This document shows, piece by piece, positions 9,567 to 24,109 of a stretch of 64,000 nt of DNA (its first letter is position 1; each line of letters opens with the position of its first letter). Location of the stretch: contig CAVSAR010000011.1 in NCBI GenBank assembly GCA_963726085.1, forward strand, positions 186,001 to 250,000, written 5' to 3'. A model generated the notes under the pieces. It had not been told where the DNA came from, did no database searches, and saw nothing but the letters and a program-made list of their open reading frames with translations. This DNA comes from ZC4RG30 sp963726085. GTDB lineage: Bacteria > Pseudomonadota > Gammaproteobacteria > Steroidobacterales > Steroidobacteraceae. The translations under genes were made by a program, and so were the position numbers.

Positions 9567-9626
9567 GCAGGCCAATAGCTTCCGGCGGCGACTTTACCAG
9601 AGGCTATTGACAGCGCCGGCTAGAAT

Positions 9627-15090
<5,464 letters not shown>

Positions 15091-15101
<11 letters not shown>

Positions 15102-15393
15102 CATCCAGTGCTGGAAATGCGGCGCATCCCTGGCGTATCTGGCGCTGCCCTTTGGGCGCACCGAACGCTGCAAGAGCTGCGATGCGGATATCCATGTCTG
15201 CAGGCTGTGCCGGGAGTTCGACCGCAGCTATCCGCAGCAGTGCCGCGAACCTACGGTCGAGGAAGTGCGCGACAAGGAACACGCCAATTTCTGCGACCAC
15301 TACAAGCCGCTGGCCGGCGCGTTCAAGGGTGGCAGCAGTAGCGCCGCGGCGGCGGCAAAATCGGAGCTGGAAAAGCTGTTCGGCAAGGGCTGA
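15091..15393 (+). CDS. Small zinc-ribbon protein coupled to UvrA
   Basis: A 100-residue cytoplasmic protein with paired cysteines C7/C10, C27/C30 and C37/C40 plus C51 and C68, i.e. one or two zinc ribbons, and an Ala/Ser-rich C-terminal tail. The family looks familiar as a conserved hypothetical of Proteobacteria, but no function is known to me. It starts at GTG 15091 inside the last codons of the uvrA fusion (11-nt overlap), so it is likely translationally coupled and may work with that protein. Confidence 0.75.
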
Positions 15394-15417
15394 AGCAGCC
15401 GGCGGCAATGCCGCGCT

Positions 15418-17145
15418 TCAGGTCCCGCCCAGCTTGCCCAGCAGGCGCACAAACCGGCCAGTGGCGCTGTTGTCGGGCTTTTTCACCGGCGCGCGGATGG
15501 CCGAGTCGTTGATGGTGGGACGACTCTGGCTCTCGTCCAGCGTCAGCGTCGAGGCGCCCAGGATTTCCAGGGTGGATTCCAGGGGTGTCGCTGCGCCAGG
15601 GGCATAGGTTTTCTTGAAGGGCGCGGGCCGCGGCCGCACCACGACGCGCTTGCCAGTGGGCTTGCCTGTGGCAACACCGGCCTTGGCCCCCGGATTAGGA
15701 TTGGCACGCGCCATCGCTGCGGCAATCGTGGCGCGGGCAGCGGTCTTGGCGGGGCTTTGCGCGTCCCCGACATCGCGCTTTGCCGGTATTGGTCGATCGT
15801 CCTTGAGCAGCTCGAACCCGTCCAGGCCCTGCTTTTCAATGGCGGTCTGCGACTCCGGCTTTAGCACGGCGGAATGCTCGCCCAGCCGCGCCTTGGTGGC
15901 CGGCCTGGTCCCGCCGTCGGCACGCTCGCGCTCGCGCGTCGCCACCGGAACGACGGCGACCTTGGGATAATCCGAGCGCACGTAGTAGGCCACCTGCGTG
16001 GCGGAGTTGGGATCACTGAAAAATCCCAGGCGCAGGCCATACCAGCGCCTGCCCTGCCGATTGCCTTCCACGTTGTACAGCGTGTAGGCGTCGAAGATGG
16101 CCAGGTGCGCCTGCTTGGTGATGTCGATGGGCGTGACCGACCAGACCAGCTGCACGGCGAAGCACGGCGGCGCGTTTTTCTGGGCGTCGAGGCGGATGTC
16201 GGTCAGTGTCTGCGTGTCTTCCGGCGTGACCACCCGAACCTGACCTTCATCGGTCTCGTCGCCGAAGGGCAGGAACGGCGCGTCCGACTTCAGGGGCGAA
16301 CCTGGCTCCAGCACCGCAAGTGTCTGTGCTGCGTTCAAACTCGGTGTCGGTGGCAACGCGGGGGTGGGCGCCACAATGGGCGGCGCCACCGCGGCTGGTG
16401 CGACCGTGGGCCGTGTCACCGCAGCGGGTGCGGCCGCGGGTCGTGCCACCGGCGCGGGCCTGATGGTCGGTGCGGCGACTTGTGCGGGCGCAGCCGGTGG
16501 CGGCGCAATGGCAGGCCTGGTCGCAGCAGGCGCGCTGGCCTGCGGCAGCGGTGTGGTTGCGCGCGGTATCGAGTCACTGAGTTGCGCCAGCACATTGCGC
16601 ACGTTGGACATCGCATCAAGGGTCGGCACAGTTGCAGGAGCCTGCGGCGCGACCTTGGCGCTGGGGGCCACCGCCGGCTGCGCGGGCGCGGCGACAGCAG
16701 GAACCTTCACCGCAGCAGGTTGAGCTGCAGGCTGAGCTGCAGGCGGCGGGGTTGCGGCAACGGGTACATCTGGCCGCGGCGCGGGCGCCGGTGCCACCAG
16801 CGTGGCAGCCACTGCCTCCGGGCGCAGGCGACGCGGCGCAATGGCGCTGCTGGGCGCGGGCCCGGCCCACGCGGCCGGATAAACGTCGCGCACGCTTGCC
16901 AGCAGAGCCTCGGCGGCCTGCTGCGAGGTGAAATAGCCCATGTGCAGCCGGAAGCGCTCGCGTCCGTCCTCACGCTGTCGCGTGACGAAGAATGTGAAGC
17001 GCTTCAATTCCGGCGTGGATGGATGCGTGAGCGCCATCGGCGAAGTGGATGCGCAGAGGTTGATAACGAACAGTTGTGCGCCCGCAGCGCCCTCTGCCGC
17101 CGTCACCTGCTCTGCCATATTCGCGCTCATTACGTGAATCTCCAT
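15418..17145 (-). CDS. Protein with two SPOR-like modules and Pro/Ala linker, under a c-di-GMP riboswitch
   Basis: A 575-residue protein without a signal peptide or membrane segment. Residues about 23-95 (opening QLFVINLCAST and ending GYFTSQQAAEALLASVRDVYP) and about 330-405 (opening CFAVQLVWSVTP, ending GFFSDPNSATQVAYYVRSDYP) both have the beta-alpha-beta-alpha pattern of SPOR-like repeats. Between them is roughly 200 residues of Ala/Pro/Val low complexity; the C-terminal third is basic and disordered-looking. SPOR domains usually bind denuded glycan in the septum, but here the lack of an export signal argues against that role. Its mRNA leader holds a GEMM-I c-di-GMP aptamer, so expression should respond to c-di-GMP made or degraded by proteins such as its upstream neighbour. 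Exact role unknown. Confidence 0.75.
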   Translation of the reverse strand: MEIHVMSANMAEQVTAAEGAAGAQLFVINLCASTSPMALTHPSTPELKRFTFFVTRQREDGRERFRLHMGYFTSQQAAEALLASVRDVYPAAWAGPAPSSAIAPRRLRPEAVAATLVAPAPAPRPDVPVAATPPPAAQPAAQPAAVKVPAVAAPAQPAVAPSAKVAPQAPATVPTLDAMSNVRNVLAQLSDSIPRATTPLPQASAPAATRPAIAPPPAAPAQVAAPTIRPAPVARPAAAPAAVTRPTVAPAAVAPPIVAPTPALPPTPSLNAAQTLAVLEPGSPLKSDAPFLPFGDETDEGQVRVVTPEDTQTLTDIRLDAQKNAPPCFAVQLVWSVTPIDITKQAHLAIFDAYTLYNVEGNRQGRRWYGLRLGFFSDPNSATQVAYYVRSDYPKVAVVPVATRERERADGGTRPATKARLGEHSAVLKPESQTAIEKQGLDGFELLKDDRPIPAKRDVGDAQSPAKTAARATIAAAMARANPNPGAKAGVATGKPTGKRVVVRPRPAPFKKTYAPGAATPLESTLEILGASTLTLDESQSRPTINDSAIRAPVKKPDNSATGRFVRLLGKLGGT

Positions 17146-17161
17146 GGAAGATCTCGCTTCC
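17146..17161 (-). promoter_or_regulatory. Hairpin over the ribosome binding site (putative riboswitch expression platform)
   Basis: On the minus strand GGAAG-CGAGAT-CTTCC forms a small hairpin directly abutting the ATG at 17145. The 5' arm is the only Shine-Dalgarno-like sequence present. There is no U-run, so control by the adjacent aptamer is more likely at translation than at termination. The switching mechanism is inferred. Confidence 0.45.
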
Positions 17162-17163
17162 GG

Positions 17164-17245
17164 GTGGCTCCGCTGTCCTGGGGGAAATTCCCCGGTAGAC
17201 CGGTGGCTTTGCGTCCCCGTCTTTCGACAGGTTTGCCTTTGTCAC
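17164..17245 (-). ncRNA. c-di-GMP-I riboswitch aptamer (GEMM-I)
   Basis: The minus strand carries the conserved GEMM-I landmarks in order: GGCAAACC (about 17230-17237), a P2 stem capped by a CGAAAG GNRA loop, then GACGCAAAGCC (17205-17215), a P3 arm opening GGTCTACC with a GGGGAA...TTCCCC extension, and AGGACAGCGG, the place of the tetraloop receptor. GTG/CAC can close the P1 stem. Class I aptamers bind cyclic di-GMP. It lies 18 nt upstream of the SPOR-like gene and downstream of a GGDEF-EAL gene, a coherent c-di-GMP context. Confidence 0.9.
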
Positions 17246-17322
17246 ATATCAGAGTGTCGGTGTGCAGCGACGCTGCGTCAACACCTTATTCATTATGATA
17301 TGTCGCATCCACCCTTGGCAAA

Positions 17323-20187
17323 TCACGCGCCCGTGGCCTGCATCACATCATTGCGCGCGATCCTTCCCTGCAGCATGTCGGACATCGCCGCAACCGGCAG
17401 CGGGCGGGCCAGGTAATACCCCTGGGCCACATCGCAACCGCGCTCGCGCAGGAACTCCAGCTGCTCGACCGTCTCCACACCCTCGGCAATGACCTTCTTG
17501 CCCACTGCATGGGCCATCACGATGATCGAACTGGCCAGCGCGGCGGCCGCGGGGTTCACCGCGACCTCCTCGATGAAGCTGCGATCGATCTTCACTGCCC
17601 GCACCGGATAACGGCGCAGGTTGTTCAGGGCCGTAAGCCCGGTGCCGAAATCATCCAGCACCAGCCCCACGCCCAAGCGGGCCAGCTCCGCGATGCAGTC
17701 CTGGCTGCCCGAATCGTTGAGCGCGACTTCCTTGAGTTCCAGGTCCAGGGTGTCCGGGGCCACGTTGTGGCGCTCCAGCGCGCGACGCAGGTTGGGCACC
17801 AGGCCCGGATCGCGCAACTGCTGTATTGACAGGTTCACGGCCGTGCGTGGCGGTTCGATGCCCAGCGCCTGCCACTGCGCAATCTGCGCACAGGCCGCCT
17901 CGATCACCCACCCGCCCAGGTCGACGATGAGGCCCGACTCCTCCGCGGCGGGAATGAAGTCGGCCGATGCGATCACACCCTCGCGCGGGGACTGCCAGCG
18001 CAGCAGGGCTTCCACCCCGATGATCCGCCCGTCGGACACGCCGTACTGGGGCTGGAAATACAACGCGAATTCGTGGCGCTTGAGCGCGCGGGATAGCCCG
18101 CTATCGGCCACGCGCGTGCCACGCCGTGACATCCTGGGGTTGTAGAACACCGCTTCGCCCCGGCCCATGCTCTTGGCGCGATACATGGCCAGGTCCGCGT
18201 TGTGCAACAGCTCGTCGAGCTGCGCGCCGTCATCGGGGAACAACGCGATGCCAATGCTGGCGCGCACCTGGTGATCCTTGCCCGCGATGCTCACCGGCAG
18301 TGCCAGGGAATGAATAATCCGGTCGGCCACCGCCGAGGCCGCGCCCGGATCCTGCACGTTGCGCACGATCACCGTGAACTCGTCGCCGCCCAGGCGCGCG
18401 ACGGTGTCACCGTCCTTGACGCATGCCCTGAGGCGCTGCGCGATTATCGCCAGCAGCTGGTCGCCGGCCTTGTGGCCCAGCGAGTCATTGACCTTCTTGA
18501 AGTGGTCAAGGTCGATGTAGATCAGCGACCCGCGCGACGGAGCATTCACCGCAGCGGTGAGTTCCTGGGCCAGGCGGTCGCGGAACAGCAGCCGGTTGGG
18601 CAGCTGGGTCAGCGGATCGAAGTGCGCCTGACGATACAGACGCTCGGCGCGCGACGAGCTCGACAGCACGGCCGCCAGGCGCTGCGCGCACTGCGTGCCA
18701 CAGCCGGCCACATGCGACCCACTGACTGGGGGATCGACGTAGCCTACCGCCAGGATCGCCGCGAGGCGGTCGTTGACCACCACCGGCCACACCCAGAAGA
18801 ACTGCGAGCCATCCACTTGCATGGGTTTGAGGAAACTGTGGCGCTCGTCTTCGCAGCGCATGATGGTCAGGCCGGTTTTGGATTCAAGCAGCGTGGAGGC
18901 CATCCCGTCGTCCAGCACGACGCGGTTGACGGGAAAGTCCCCGTCGGCGCTCACCGCGAACAGCCTGCCATGCCCTTCGGCGTCGGAATCGATCAGGGTC
19001 ACGCCCACGTTGCGCGCCTGCGTGACGCCGCAGACCAGCTTCAGCACGCGATCGATGACGTATTCAAAATCCCCGCCGGCAATCAGCAGCGTATCGATTT
19101 CAGCCAGGGCGCCGGCGGTGTCGCGCTGGCTGGCGATGATCTCGCCCGCCCGGTTGAAGGCCTCCACGATCTCCTGCAGTTCCGTGCTCGCACGCGGATC
19201 CACTTCCACCGTTATCCGGCGCTCCGGCAACTGCTGCAAGGCGCGTCGCAGCCTGCGCAGCGTCGGCAGGTAGCCCGCGGAGGTGATGGCACCGGCAATC
19301 AGCCCCAGCGCCAGGGCCAGCGCCGCGAGGGGCAGGTAGTTGACCAGGGACGTGGTGACGAAAAAGGACAAGGGCCTGACCGGCGCCGCGGCGATCATGG
19401 CCAGCTGCGGCGCGGGTGCACCGGGCAATGTCGAGAGCGCGGCAACCGAACCGACCCAGGCGGCTTGCGCATCGTGCCAGGCAACCGGTCGTGCATCGGC
19501 TTCATGCCCGCTCTCTGACATGCGCCGCAGGAACAGATTTGACAGGGCGCTGGAATTTTCCAGCGATCCGGCAAGCAACTGTCCGTCCGCGTCCATTGCC
19601 AGCAGCTGGAAACCGGGGCCGGGGTTATAGGCCGCTTGCCACAACCACTCCGGCGCGAACTCGGCTATGAGCAGCCGCTGCTGCCCGGCTGCAAGCACTT
19701 CACGCGCTGCAAACAGGCCGGCGTCCCCTGCCGGATCGCGGGACGACAGCAGCAAAGTCCTGCCGGCCTGCAAGCCTTCAACCTGACTGGCGGCAAGCTG
19801 GAACTGGCGTGAGCCCGCGCGCGCGATGCCGTTGTCGTCCACGGACGCGACAGTCATCCAGGAAAACATGCCAGTGCTTTCCGCGCGTGACCACAGGACC
19901 GCCGCGCGCGGGCCGACATCGCGCTCGATGGTCGACAGTGTTCGCAGCACCCCTACGGCGGAGCGAATGCGCCGGGCAGCGGACCCGGCGGCCTGTGTCG
20001 ACAGGCGCTCCAGTTGCTGCTGCTGCAGTTGGTCGGCCTGGTGCTGTGCATGCCTTGCATCCAGCCAGGTAAATGCGACCAGCAGGAGCAGGCCGCATGC
20101 GGCCGCCGACACGGCGACACGGCGACCCAGCCCGTTGAATATTGCGGCACGTGGACTGAGCATTGCCTTGGTCGCGAGGTCCTGCAT
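17323..20187 (-). CDS. GGDEF-EAL c-di-GMP turnover protein with periplasmic sensor and GAF-like domain
   Basis: A 954-residue inner-membrane protein that makes and/or breaks cyclic di-GMP. Order: TM1 near residues 24-41, a periplasmic domain to about 275, TM2, a HAMP-like linker, a GAF-like domain, GGDEF at 600-604 and EAL at 726-728. The cyclase motif is intact. The product-inhibition I-site reads KDGD instead of RxxD, so feedback inhibition may be weak. EAL-domain residues are well kept (EAL, ELKE in place of ELTE, DDFGTG, KIDRSF, AEGVET, QGY), so phosphodiesterase activity is plausible. The ATG at 20187 was chosen over an in-frame TTG at 20214. It sits upstream of a c-di-GMP riboswitch on the same strand. 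Confidence 0.92.
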   Translation of the reverse strand: MQDLATKAMLSPRAAIFNGLGRRVAVSAAACGLLLLVAFTWLDARHAQHQADQLQQQQLERLSTQAAGSAARRIRSAVGVLRTLSTIERDVGPRAAVLWSRAESTGMFSWMTVASVDDNGIARAGSRQFQLAASQVEGLQAGRTLLLSSRDPAGDAGLFAAREVLAAGQQRLLIAEFAPEWLWQAAYNPGPGFQLLAMDADGQLLAGSLENSSALSNLFLRRMSESGHEADARPVAWHDAQAAWVGSVAALSTLPGAPAPQLAMIAAAPVRPLSFFVTTSLVNYLPLAALALALGLIAGAITSAGYLPTLRRLRRALQQLPERRITVEVDPRASTELQEIVEAFNRAGEIIASQRDTAGALAEIDTLLIAGGDFEYVIDRVLKLVCGVTQARNVGVTLIDSDAEGHGRLFAVSADGDFPVNRVVLDDGMASTLLESKTGLTIMRCEDERHSFLKPMQVDGSQFFWVWPVVVNDRLAAILAVGYVDPPVSGSHVAGCGTQCAQRLAAVLSSSSRAERLYRQAHFDPLTQLPNRLLFRDRLAQELTAAVNAPSRGSLIYIDLDHFKKVNDSLGHKAGDQLLAIIAQRLRACVKDGDTVARLGGDEFTVIVRNVQDPGAASAVADRIIHSLALPVSIAGKDHQVRASIGIALFPDDGAQLDELLHNADLAMYRAKSMGRGEAVFYNPRMSRRGTRVADSGLSRALKRHEFALYFQPQYGVSDGRIIGVEALLRWQSPREGVIASADFIPAAEESGLIVDLGGWVIEAACAQIAQWQALGIEPPRTAVNLSIQQLRDPGLVPNLRRALERHNVAPDTLDLELKEVALNDSGSQDCIAELARLGVGLVLDDFGTGLTALNNLRRYPVRAVKIDRSFIEEVAVNPAAAALASSIIVMAHAVGKKVIAEGVETVEQLEFLRERGCDVAQGYYLARPLPVAAMSDMLQGRIARNDVMQATGA

Positions 20188-20275
20188 GCAAAGTGGTAGG
20201 CGGTCATTTGACAATGCGGCCCGGGGTGCGCGATGTGCGCCACATCACCAATCAGGAACCCCGGCGGCAGGCAGG

Positions 20276-20974
20276 TCAGGAAGTCTTGCGCCCCGAGTCC
20301 GCCAGCGCCCGCAGCGCCTGTCCCGCGTAGACATGGACGCCACGGCGCTGGGCACGTGCCGCGCCCAGCAGGGCTGCGGCCACATCCGCCGCGGCGATGC
20401 CCCGAAACTGCGCCATCTCGCCCATCAGCAACGGGTTGACCAGTGGCATGAGCATGGACGCCACCAGTTCCAGTGGCCGCGGCTGCGGCCGCGCGCCCAG
20501 CAGCAGGCCGGGACGCAGGATGACCAGGGACGCGAAACGCAGCTCTCGCAGCGCCACCTCTAGCCTGCCCTTGACGCCAAGGTAGGGATTGCGGGACTGG
20601 GGATTGGCGCCCGCCGAGGAGATCACCAGCAGCTGCGTGGCGCCGAATGCGTGCGCGGCGCGGGCGAAACTGACCACCAGGTCCAGGTCGACCTTTTCGC
20701 GCTCTGCGGTCGAGCCGGCGCTGCGTCGCGTGGAACCAATGCAGCAGAAGGCGTCATCGCAGTGCATACCGGCCAGCCGCGCGCGGGTCTCTTCCAGCGG
20801 GACTATGCGGTTGGCCAGGCGCGGATTGTCGAACGGCAGGGGCCGGCGCGACACCGCGTACACACGGGAATAGTCCGGCGCCAGCAGTAGTCGTCGCAAC
20901 AATTCGCTGCCGACGAAACCGCTGCCGCCTGCCAGCAGTGCGACGCGCTGTGTTCGGGGTGCCTCTTCGGCCAT
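20276..20974 (-). CDS. Atypical SDR / NAD(P)-binding epimerase-like protein
   Basis: A 232-residue Rossmann-fold protein with nucleotide-binding GGSGFVG at residues 16-22 and a YLGVK (YxxxK) catalytic pair preceded by ISSAGAN. The arrangement is that of atypical SDRs related to HTATIP2/YwnB-like oxidoreductases; the substrate is unknown. The start was moved to ATG 20974, because longer versions run into the divergent TPR gene and lack family-like sequence before MAEEAP. A CAGAAT hexamer ends 6 nt before this ATG. Confidence 0.82.
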   Translation of the reverse strand: MAEEAPRTQRVALLAGGSGFVGSELLRRLLLAPDYSRVYAVSRRPLPFDNPRLANRIVPLEETRARLAGMHCDDAFCCIGSTRRSAGSTAEREKVDLDLVVSFARAAHAFGATQLLVISSAGANPQSRNPYLGVKGRLEVALRELRFASLVILRPGLLLGARPQPRPLELVASMLMPLVNPLLMGEMAQFRGIAAADVAAALLGAARAQRRGVHVYAGQALRALADSGRKTS

Positions 20975-21015
20975 GTGCCGATTCTGCCTGATCCGCAACC
21001 TGAGTTCAGGACGCA

Positions 21016-21021
21016 TATAAT
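21016..21021 (+). promoter_or_regulatory. Perfect -10 element TATAAT close to the TPR gene start
   Basis: TATAAT ends 9 nt before the ATG at 21031, with no Shine-Dalgarno between. A transcript starting 6-8 nt after the hexamer would have almost no leader. No clear -35 box was seen at 16-18 bp spacing. Confidence 0.45.
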
Positions 21022-21030
21022 CGGCGGCAC

Positions 21031-22371
21031 ATGTTCCTGCGAATGGCACCCGGACTGGTCTGCGCAATGCTGCTGGCGTCACCGACGCACAGTGCCGAGC
21101 AGGTAGCGGACGAGCGCATCGCGACCTACAAGGAATTTCGCAGTGCCTTTGACGCCGCGGACTACGTCAAGGCGCTGCCCCTTGCTGCGCAAGTCGTGCA
21201 GCAGACACGCAGCCAGTTTGGCGCCGACTCGCTGGAGTTGGTCAACCCACAGACCAATCTGGCCACGACCTACTACCGCATGGGCAGGTTTGGCGAGGCA
21301 CTGGACAGCTACCGGGAAACCCTCACCCGGCTGGACCAGCGCGACGACGCGACCAACCCGCTGCTGATCCGTCCCCTGCATGGCATTGGTGCAACCTTGC
21401 ACGCCATGAATCGTGATGCGGATGCCATTGCACCCCTGAAGCGCGCGGTGGACATCACGCGTAACCGCGAGGGCATGCAGTCGCCGACGCAGCTGCCCCT
21501 GCTCAAGGTGCTGGTTGCCTGCTACATGTCGACCGGGCGCGTGCCGGAGGCCGGGACCGAGGAGGTGTACGCGTTCAATGTCGCCGAGGCCACCTACGGC
21601 CACAACGACATTCGCATGCTGGGCCCCCTGGATGACTACGGGCGCTGGAACGAGGCTGCGGGACGCTATTCCGCGGCACGTGCCCTGTACCTGCGCGCCG
21701 CGCAGCTGGCCGATTCGGTATTGGGTAGCTCCACGGTGCAGGCGGTCAATGGACTGCGCGGCATTGCCCGCACCTATCGCCTGGCGTACGTGAACGGCGA
21801 ATCCGAGGAGACCGCCGCCGTGGATGTCCTTGGCGGGACCATGGTGCCCACCCCGGTGGCTGCGCCGACCCAGTCAGGCGAAGGCGAGCGCGCGCTGCGC
21901 ATTGCGATACAGCGGCTGGCCGCAGCCATTCCGGCGCAGCCGCAACGGCTGGGCGAAGTGCAGGTCGACCTGGGCGACTGGTACCTGACCGGCGGTTCGG
22001 CGGCGCGTGCCATGCCGGTGTACCGGGAAGCGTGGAATTCACTGGTACAGGCCGGTGGCCAGTCCCTTCTGGCCACGCCGGTTCCCCTGGTCTATCACCC
22101 ACCGCCCGCTGCGGTGGCCCACGGGGTCATGGATCCGAACCTTTACGACGCGCAGGTGGTGGAGCTGCGGCTCTCGATTGACGCCACCGGCAGTGTGCGC
22201 GAGGCCGCGGTGGTCAACCCGGTAGCCGACCGCGAGTCGGCAGAACGTGCGGTGGCTGCAGCGGTCAAGCGCGCGACCTTTCGTCCCGTGTTCAGCGAGG
22301 GCGGGCCCGTGGCCAGCACCGACCAGGTGTTCAAGGAACGGATCTACGTCAAACGCCCCAAAGTGAAGTAG
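21031..22371 (+). CDS. Exported TPR protein with TonB-like C-terminal domain
   Basis: A 446-residue protein: signal peptide (about 1-21, ending THSA), TPR-like helical pairs through about residue 330 (for example YYRMGRFGEALDSYRETL), and a C-terminal region with VVELRLSIDATGSVREAAVVN and RATFRPVF, the pattern of the TonB/energy-transducer C-terminal domain. It has no TonB membrane anchor, so it is more likely a periplasmic binding or scaffold protein than an energy transducer. Function unknown. It stands alone, divergent from the SDR gene and convergent with the last lipoprotein of the kinase/VWA operon. Confidence 0.72.
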   Translation: MFLRMAPGLVCAMLLASPTHSAEQVADERIATYKEFRSAFDAADYVKALPLAAQVVQQTRSQFGADSLELVNPQTNLATTYYRMGRFGEALDSYRETLTRLDQRDDATNPLLIRPLHGIGATLHAMNRDADAIAPLKRAVDITRNREGMQSPTQLPLLKVLVACYMSTGRVPEAGTEEVYAFNVAEATYGHNDIRMLGPLDDYGRWNEAAGRYSAARALYLRAAQLADSVLGSSTVQAVNGLRGIARTYRLAYVNGESEETAAVDVLGGTMVPTPVAAPTQSGEGERALRIAIQRLAAAIPAQPQRLGEVQVDLGDWYLTGGSAARAMPVYREAWNSLVQAGGQSLLATPVPLVYHPPPAAVAHGVMDPNLYDAQVVELRLSIDATGSVREAAVVNPVADRESAERAVAAAVKRATFRPVFSEGGPVASTDQVFKERIYVKRPKVK

Positions 22372-22379
22372 CCCCGGCA

Positions 22380-23069
22380 CTACGGAGCCGGCCGAACCCC
22401 CTGCGGCGGATCGATGGGAACCGCCTCGATGACATCGGCGGTGAGCGTCGGGGCCGTGGGCACGTCGATGACCTGGCCGGAGGCAAGTCGCGCCGCAATG
22501 GGTTGCCGCGGCAACTGCACCAGAAACTTGGCGGAGGTGTCGCGCATGGCGGCACGGGCCGCGTGGTCCAGCGACGATTTGGCACCCCCGTCGTCGTATG
22601 AATTGCCATAGCCGGTCAGGGTCAGGGAATCCACCGGCTGGCCGGTGGGCGAGAACACGCCCAGCCGGAAGCGGAGGGTGGCGGCCCAGTGCCCGCCGAC
22701 GGTCTCCTTGTCCGTGGCAAAGGAGAACTGCTCGATGCGCGGTTGCGCAAGGATCTGCAGGTTGGCGCTGCCGGCAATGGCCTCGTCGAGACTGTTGAAG
22801 ACGCGCACCTCGGTGAACGAGGTGCGGAACATGTCTTCCCACATCTTGGCGGTCACCGGTCCCAATTCAATGTTCCAGTTGGTGCCGCTGCGGGTTTCCT
22901 CATGGCGGTAGGCACGCAGTTCGTTGTCGAGGACCAGGCCCACACGCGCAGTCACCGGCGCTATCAACGCGTGCGGCATCTGGTATTGGGGCTTGACCAT
23001 GGTCGGCCCGCAGCCGACAAGGCCCGCCAGCAGCGCGAGGTGCGCTAGGCCGACGCACTTGCGGGTCAT
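22380..23069 (-). CDS. Lipoprotein, last gene of the kinase/FHA/VWA operon
   Basis: A 229-residue lipoprotein: signal sequence with lipobox LVGC (Cys20). The mature part starts with strands such as RVGLVLDNELRAYRHEE and a FTEVRVFNSLDEA segment, reminiscent of small outer-membrane accessory lipoproteins of the LptE/GNA1162/YajG type, and ends with a Pro-rich tail. I do not recognise a named family. Start ATG 23069 overlaps the stop of the preceding VWA gene by one base (TGATG). Confidence 0.75.
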   Translation of the reverse strand: MTRKCVGLAHLALLAGLVGCGPTMVKPQYQMPHALIAPVTARVGLVLDNELRAYRHEETRSGTNWNIELGPVTAKMWEDMFRTSFTEVRVFNSLDEAIAGSANLQILAQPRIEQFSFATDKETVGGHWAATLRFRLGVFSPTGQPVDSLTLTGYGNSYDDGGAKSSLDHAARAAMRDTSAKFLVQLPRQPIAARLASGQVIDVPTAPTLTADVIEAVPIDPPQGVRPAP

Positions 23070-24109
23070 CAGTTCAGGCACTGGATCGTGCCCAGGATAT
23101 CGACCGCATGCTTGCAGGGTTTCTCGTTGGTCATACCGACAAAGGTGCCGTCGTTGCCCGCTGCCACAGCACGCATTAACGCCGCAAACCGGATGTTTGT
23201 AAACGGCGGCATCCCCGGCCCCTCGGGGAACCCGATGGCGTGGATGCGCGCGCGCGCGCGGTGCGGATCGGCGGCGTTGAGCCGCGCAATCTCGGCCAGT
23301 GCCGACTGGATCGACTCGCCGGTGAACTCGTCGCCCAGCACGTAGATGCTGGTGCGGGCACCCTCGACGCGGTACGCGCGCAGCGCCGTTTCGATGCCCG
23401 GCACCGGATTGGATTCACTGTATGGCGTCCACGTGGGCAGGGTACTGCGAATGCGATCGCGGGTCTGGGAGTTGTCGGTCAGCCAGTGGCCACGCGTGTT
23501 CTCGAACATGTATTTTCCCTGGTCGTTCATGACCTGCATGCCCTTGACGTCCGGGTAGCTGTCCAGGGTTTCGCGCATGATCTCCAGTGCCGCGCTCCAG
23601 TGCGTGCTGACCATGCTGTTGGAGGTGTCGATGACGAACACCACGTATTCCGCGTCCACCGGAATGCCTCCCACCGAAGCCGTGGTAGCACGCCTGGCCC
23701 GCGGCTGCTTGAGCAGTCGGTCCATTTCGGCCGTGAGCTCCTGGTAGGCAGACACCAGCTCAGACTGCACGATGTTGGCCACGGCCGCGTCGCTGCGGCT
23801 GGCGGCGAACTCCCCCTTCACATCGGTGAGTTCGCCTTGCGCGCGCATCAGCTGGGCACGCTGCGCACTGAGGGTGTTGATCCGCCCTTGCAGCTCGCGG
23901 TTGAGCTGGTCGGTCTCGCCACGGATATCGAACAGCTCCTGCTGCAGGCGCAGCAACTGGCCGTTCATGGCAACGCTGGCGCGCTCGATGACGACCGGCT
24001 GGTCCACCTCGGTGAGCACCAGCAGCAGGATGATGGCGCCGAAGCCGCAGCAGATGCAGTCCAGGAACGACAGGCTGAACATCTCCGTCTCGCGGCGGCG
24101 CAGCTTCAT
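23069..24109 (-). CDS. Membrane-anchored VWA protein, second of a pair
   Basis: A 346-residue protein with a short basic N-terminus, FSLSFLDCICCGFGA at residues 11-25 leading into one hydrophobic segment, a coiled coil at about 45-135, and a VWA domain whose metal-ion-dependent adhesion site is DTSNS (161-165). The membrane segment opening with LDCICCGFGA looks like the aspartate-bearing anchor of MotB/ExbD/TolR proteins; that is inference. The VWA domain would be periplasmic if the anchor has N-in topology. ATGA overlap with the first VWA gene; TGATG overlap with the lipoprotein downstream. Confidence 0.85.
   Translation of the reverse strand: MKLRRRETEMFSLSFLDCICCGFGAIILLLVLTEVDQPVVIERASVAMNGQLLRLQQELFDIRGETDQLNRELQGRINTLSAQRAQLMRAQGELTDVKGEFAASRSDAAVANIVQSELVSAYQELTAEMDRLLKQPRARRATTASVGGIPVDAEYVVFVIDTSNSMVSTHWSAALEIMRETLDSYPDVKGMQVMNDQGKYMFENTRGHWLTDNSQTRDRIRSTLPTWTPYSESNPVPGIETALRAYRVEGARTSIYVLGDEFTGESIQSALAEIARLNAADPHRARARIHAIGFPEGPGMPPFTNIRFAALMRAVAAGNDGTFVGMTNEKPCKHAVDILGTIQCLN

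Noticed and set aside
9573..9609. CAATAGC ... GCTATTG inverted repeat between DUF6152 and uvrA as an operator
   Set aside because: Only 7-bp arms 23 nt apart; could be chance.
9605..9626. TTGACA and TAGAAT upstream of the uvrA fusion as a sigma-70 promoter
   Set aside because: Only 8 bp separate the two hexamers, too few for a working -35/-10 pair; the TAGAAT alone remains a candidate.
20232..20246. GATGTG-CGC-CACATC palindrome upstream of the GGDEF-EAL gene as a regulator site
   Set aside because: Only 6-bp arms and no second copy; not distinguishable from chance.
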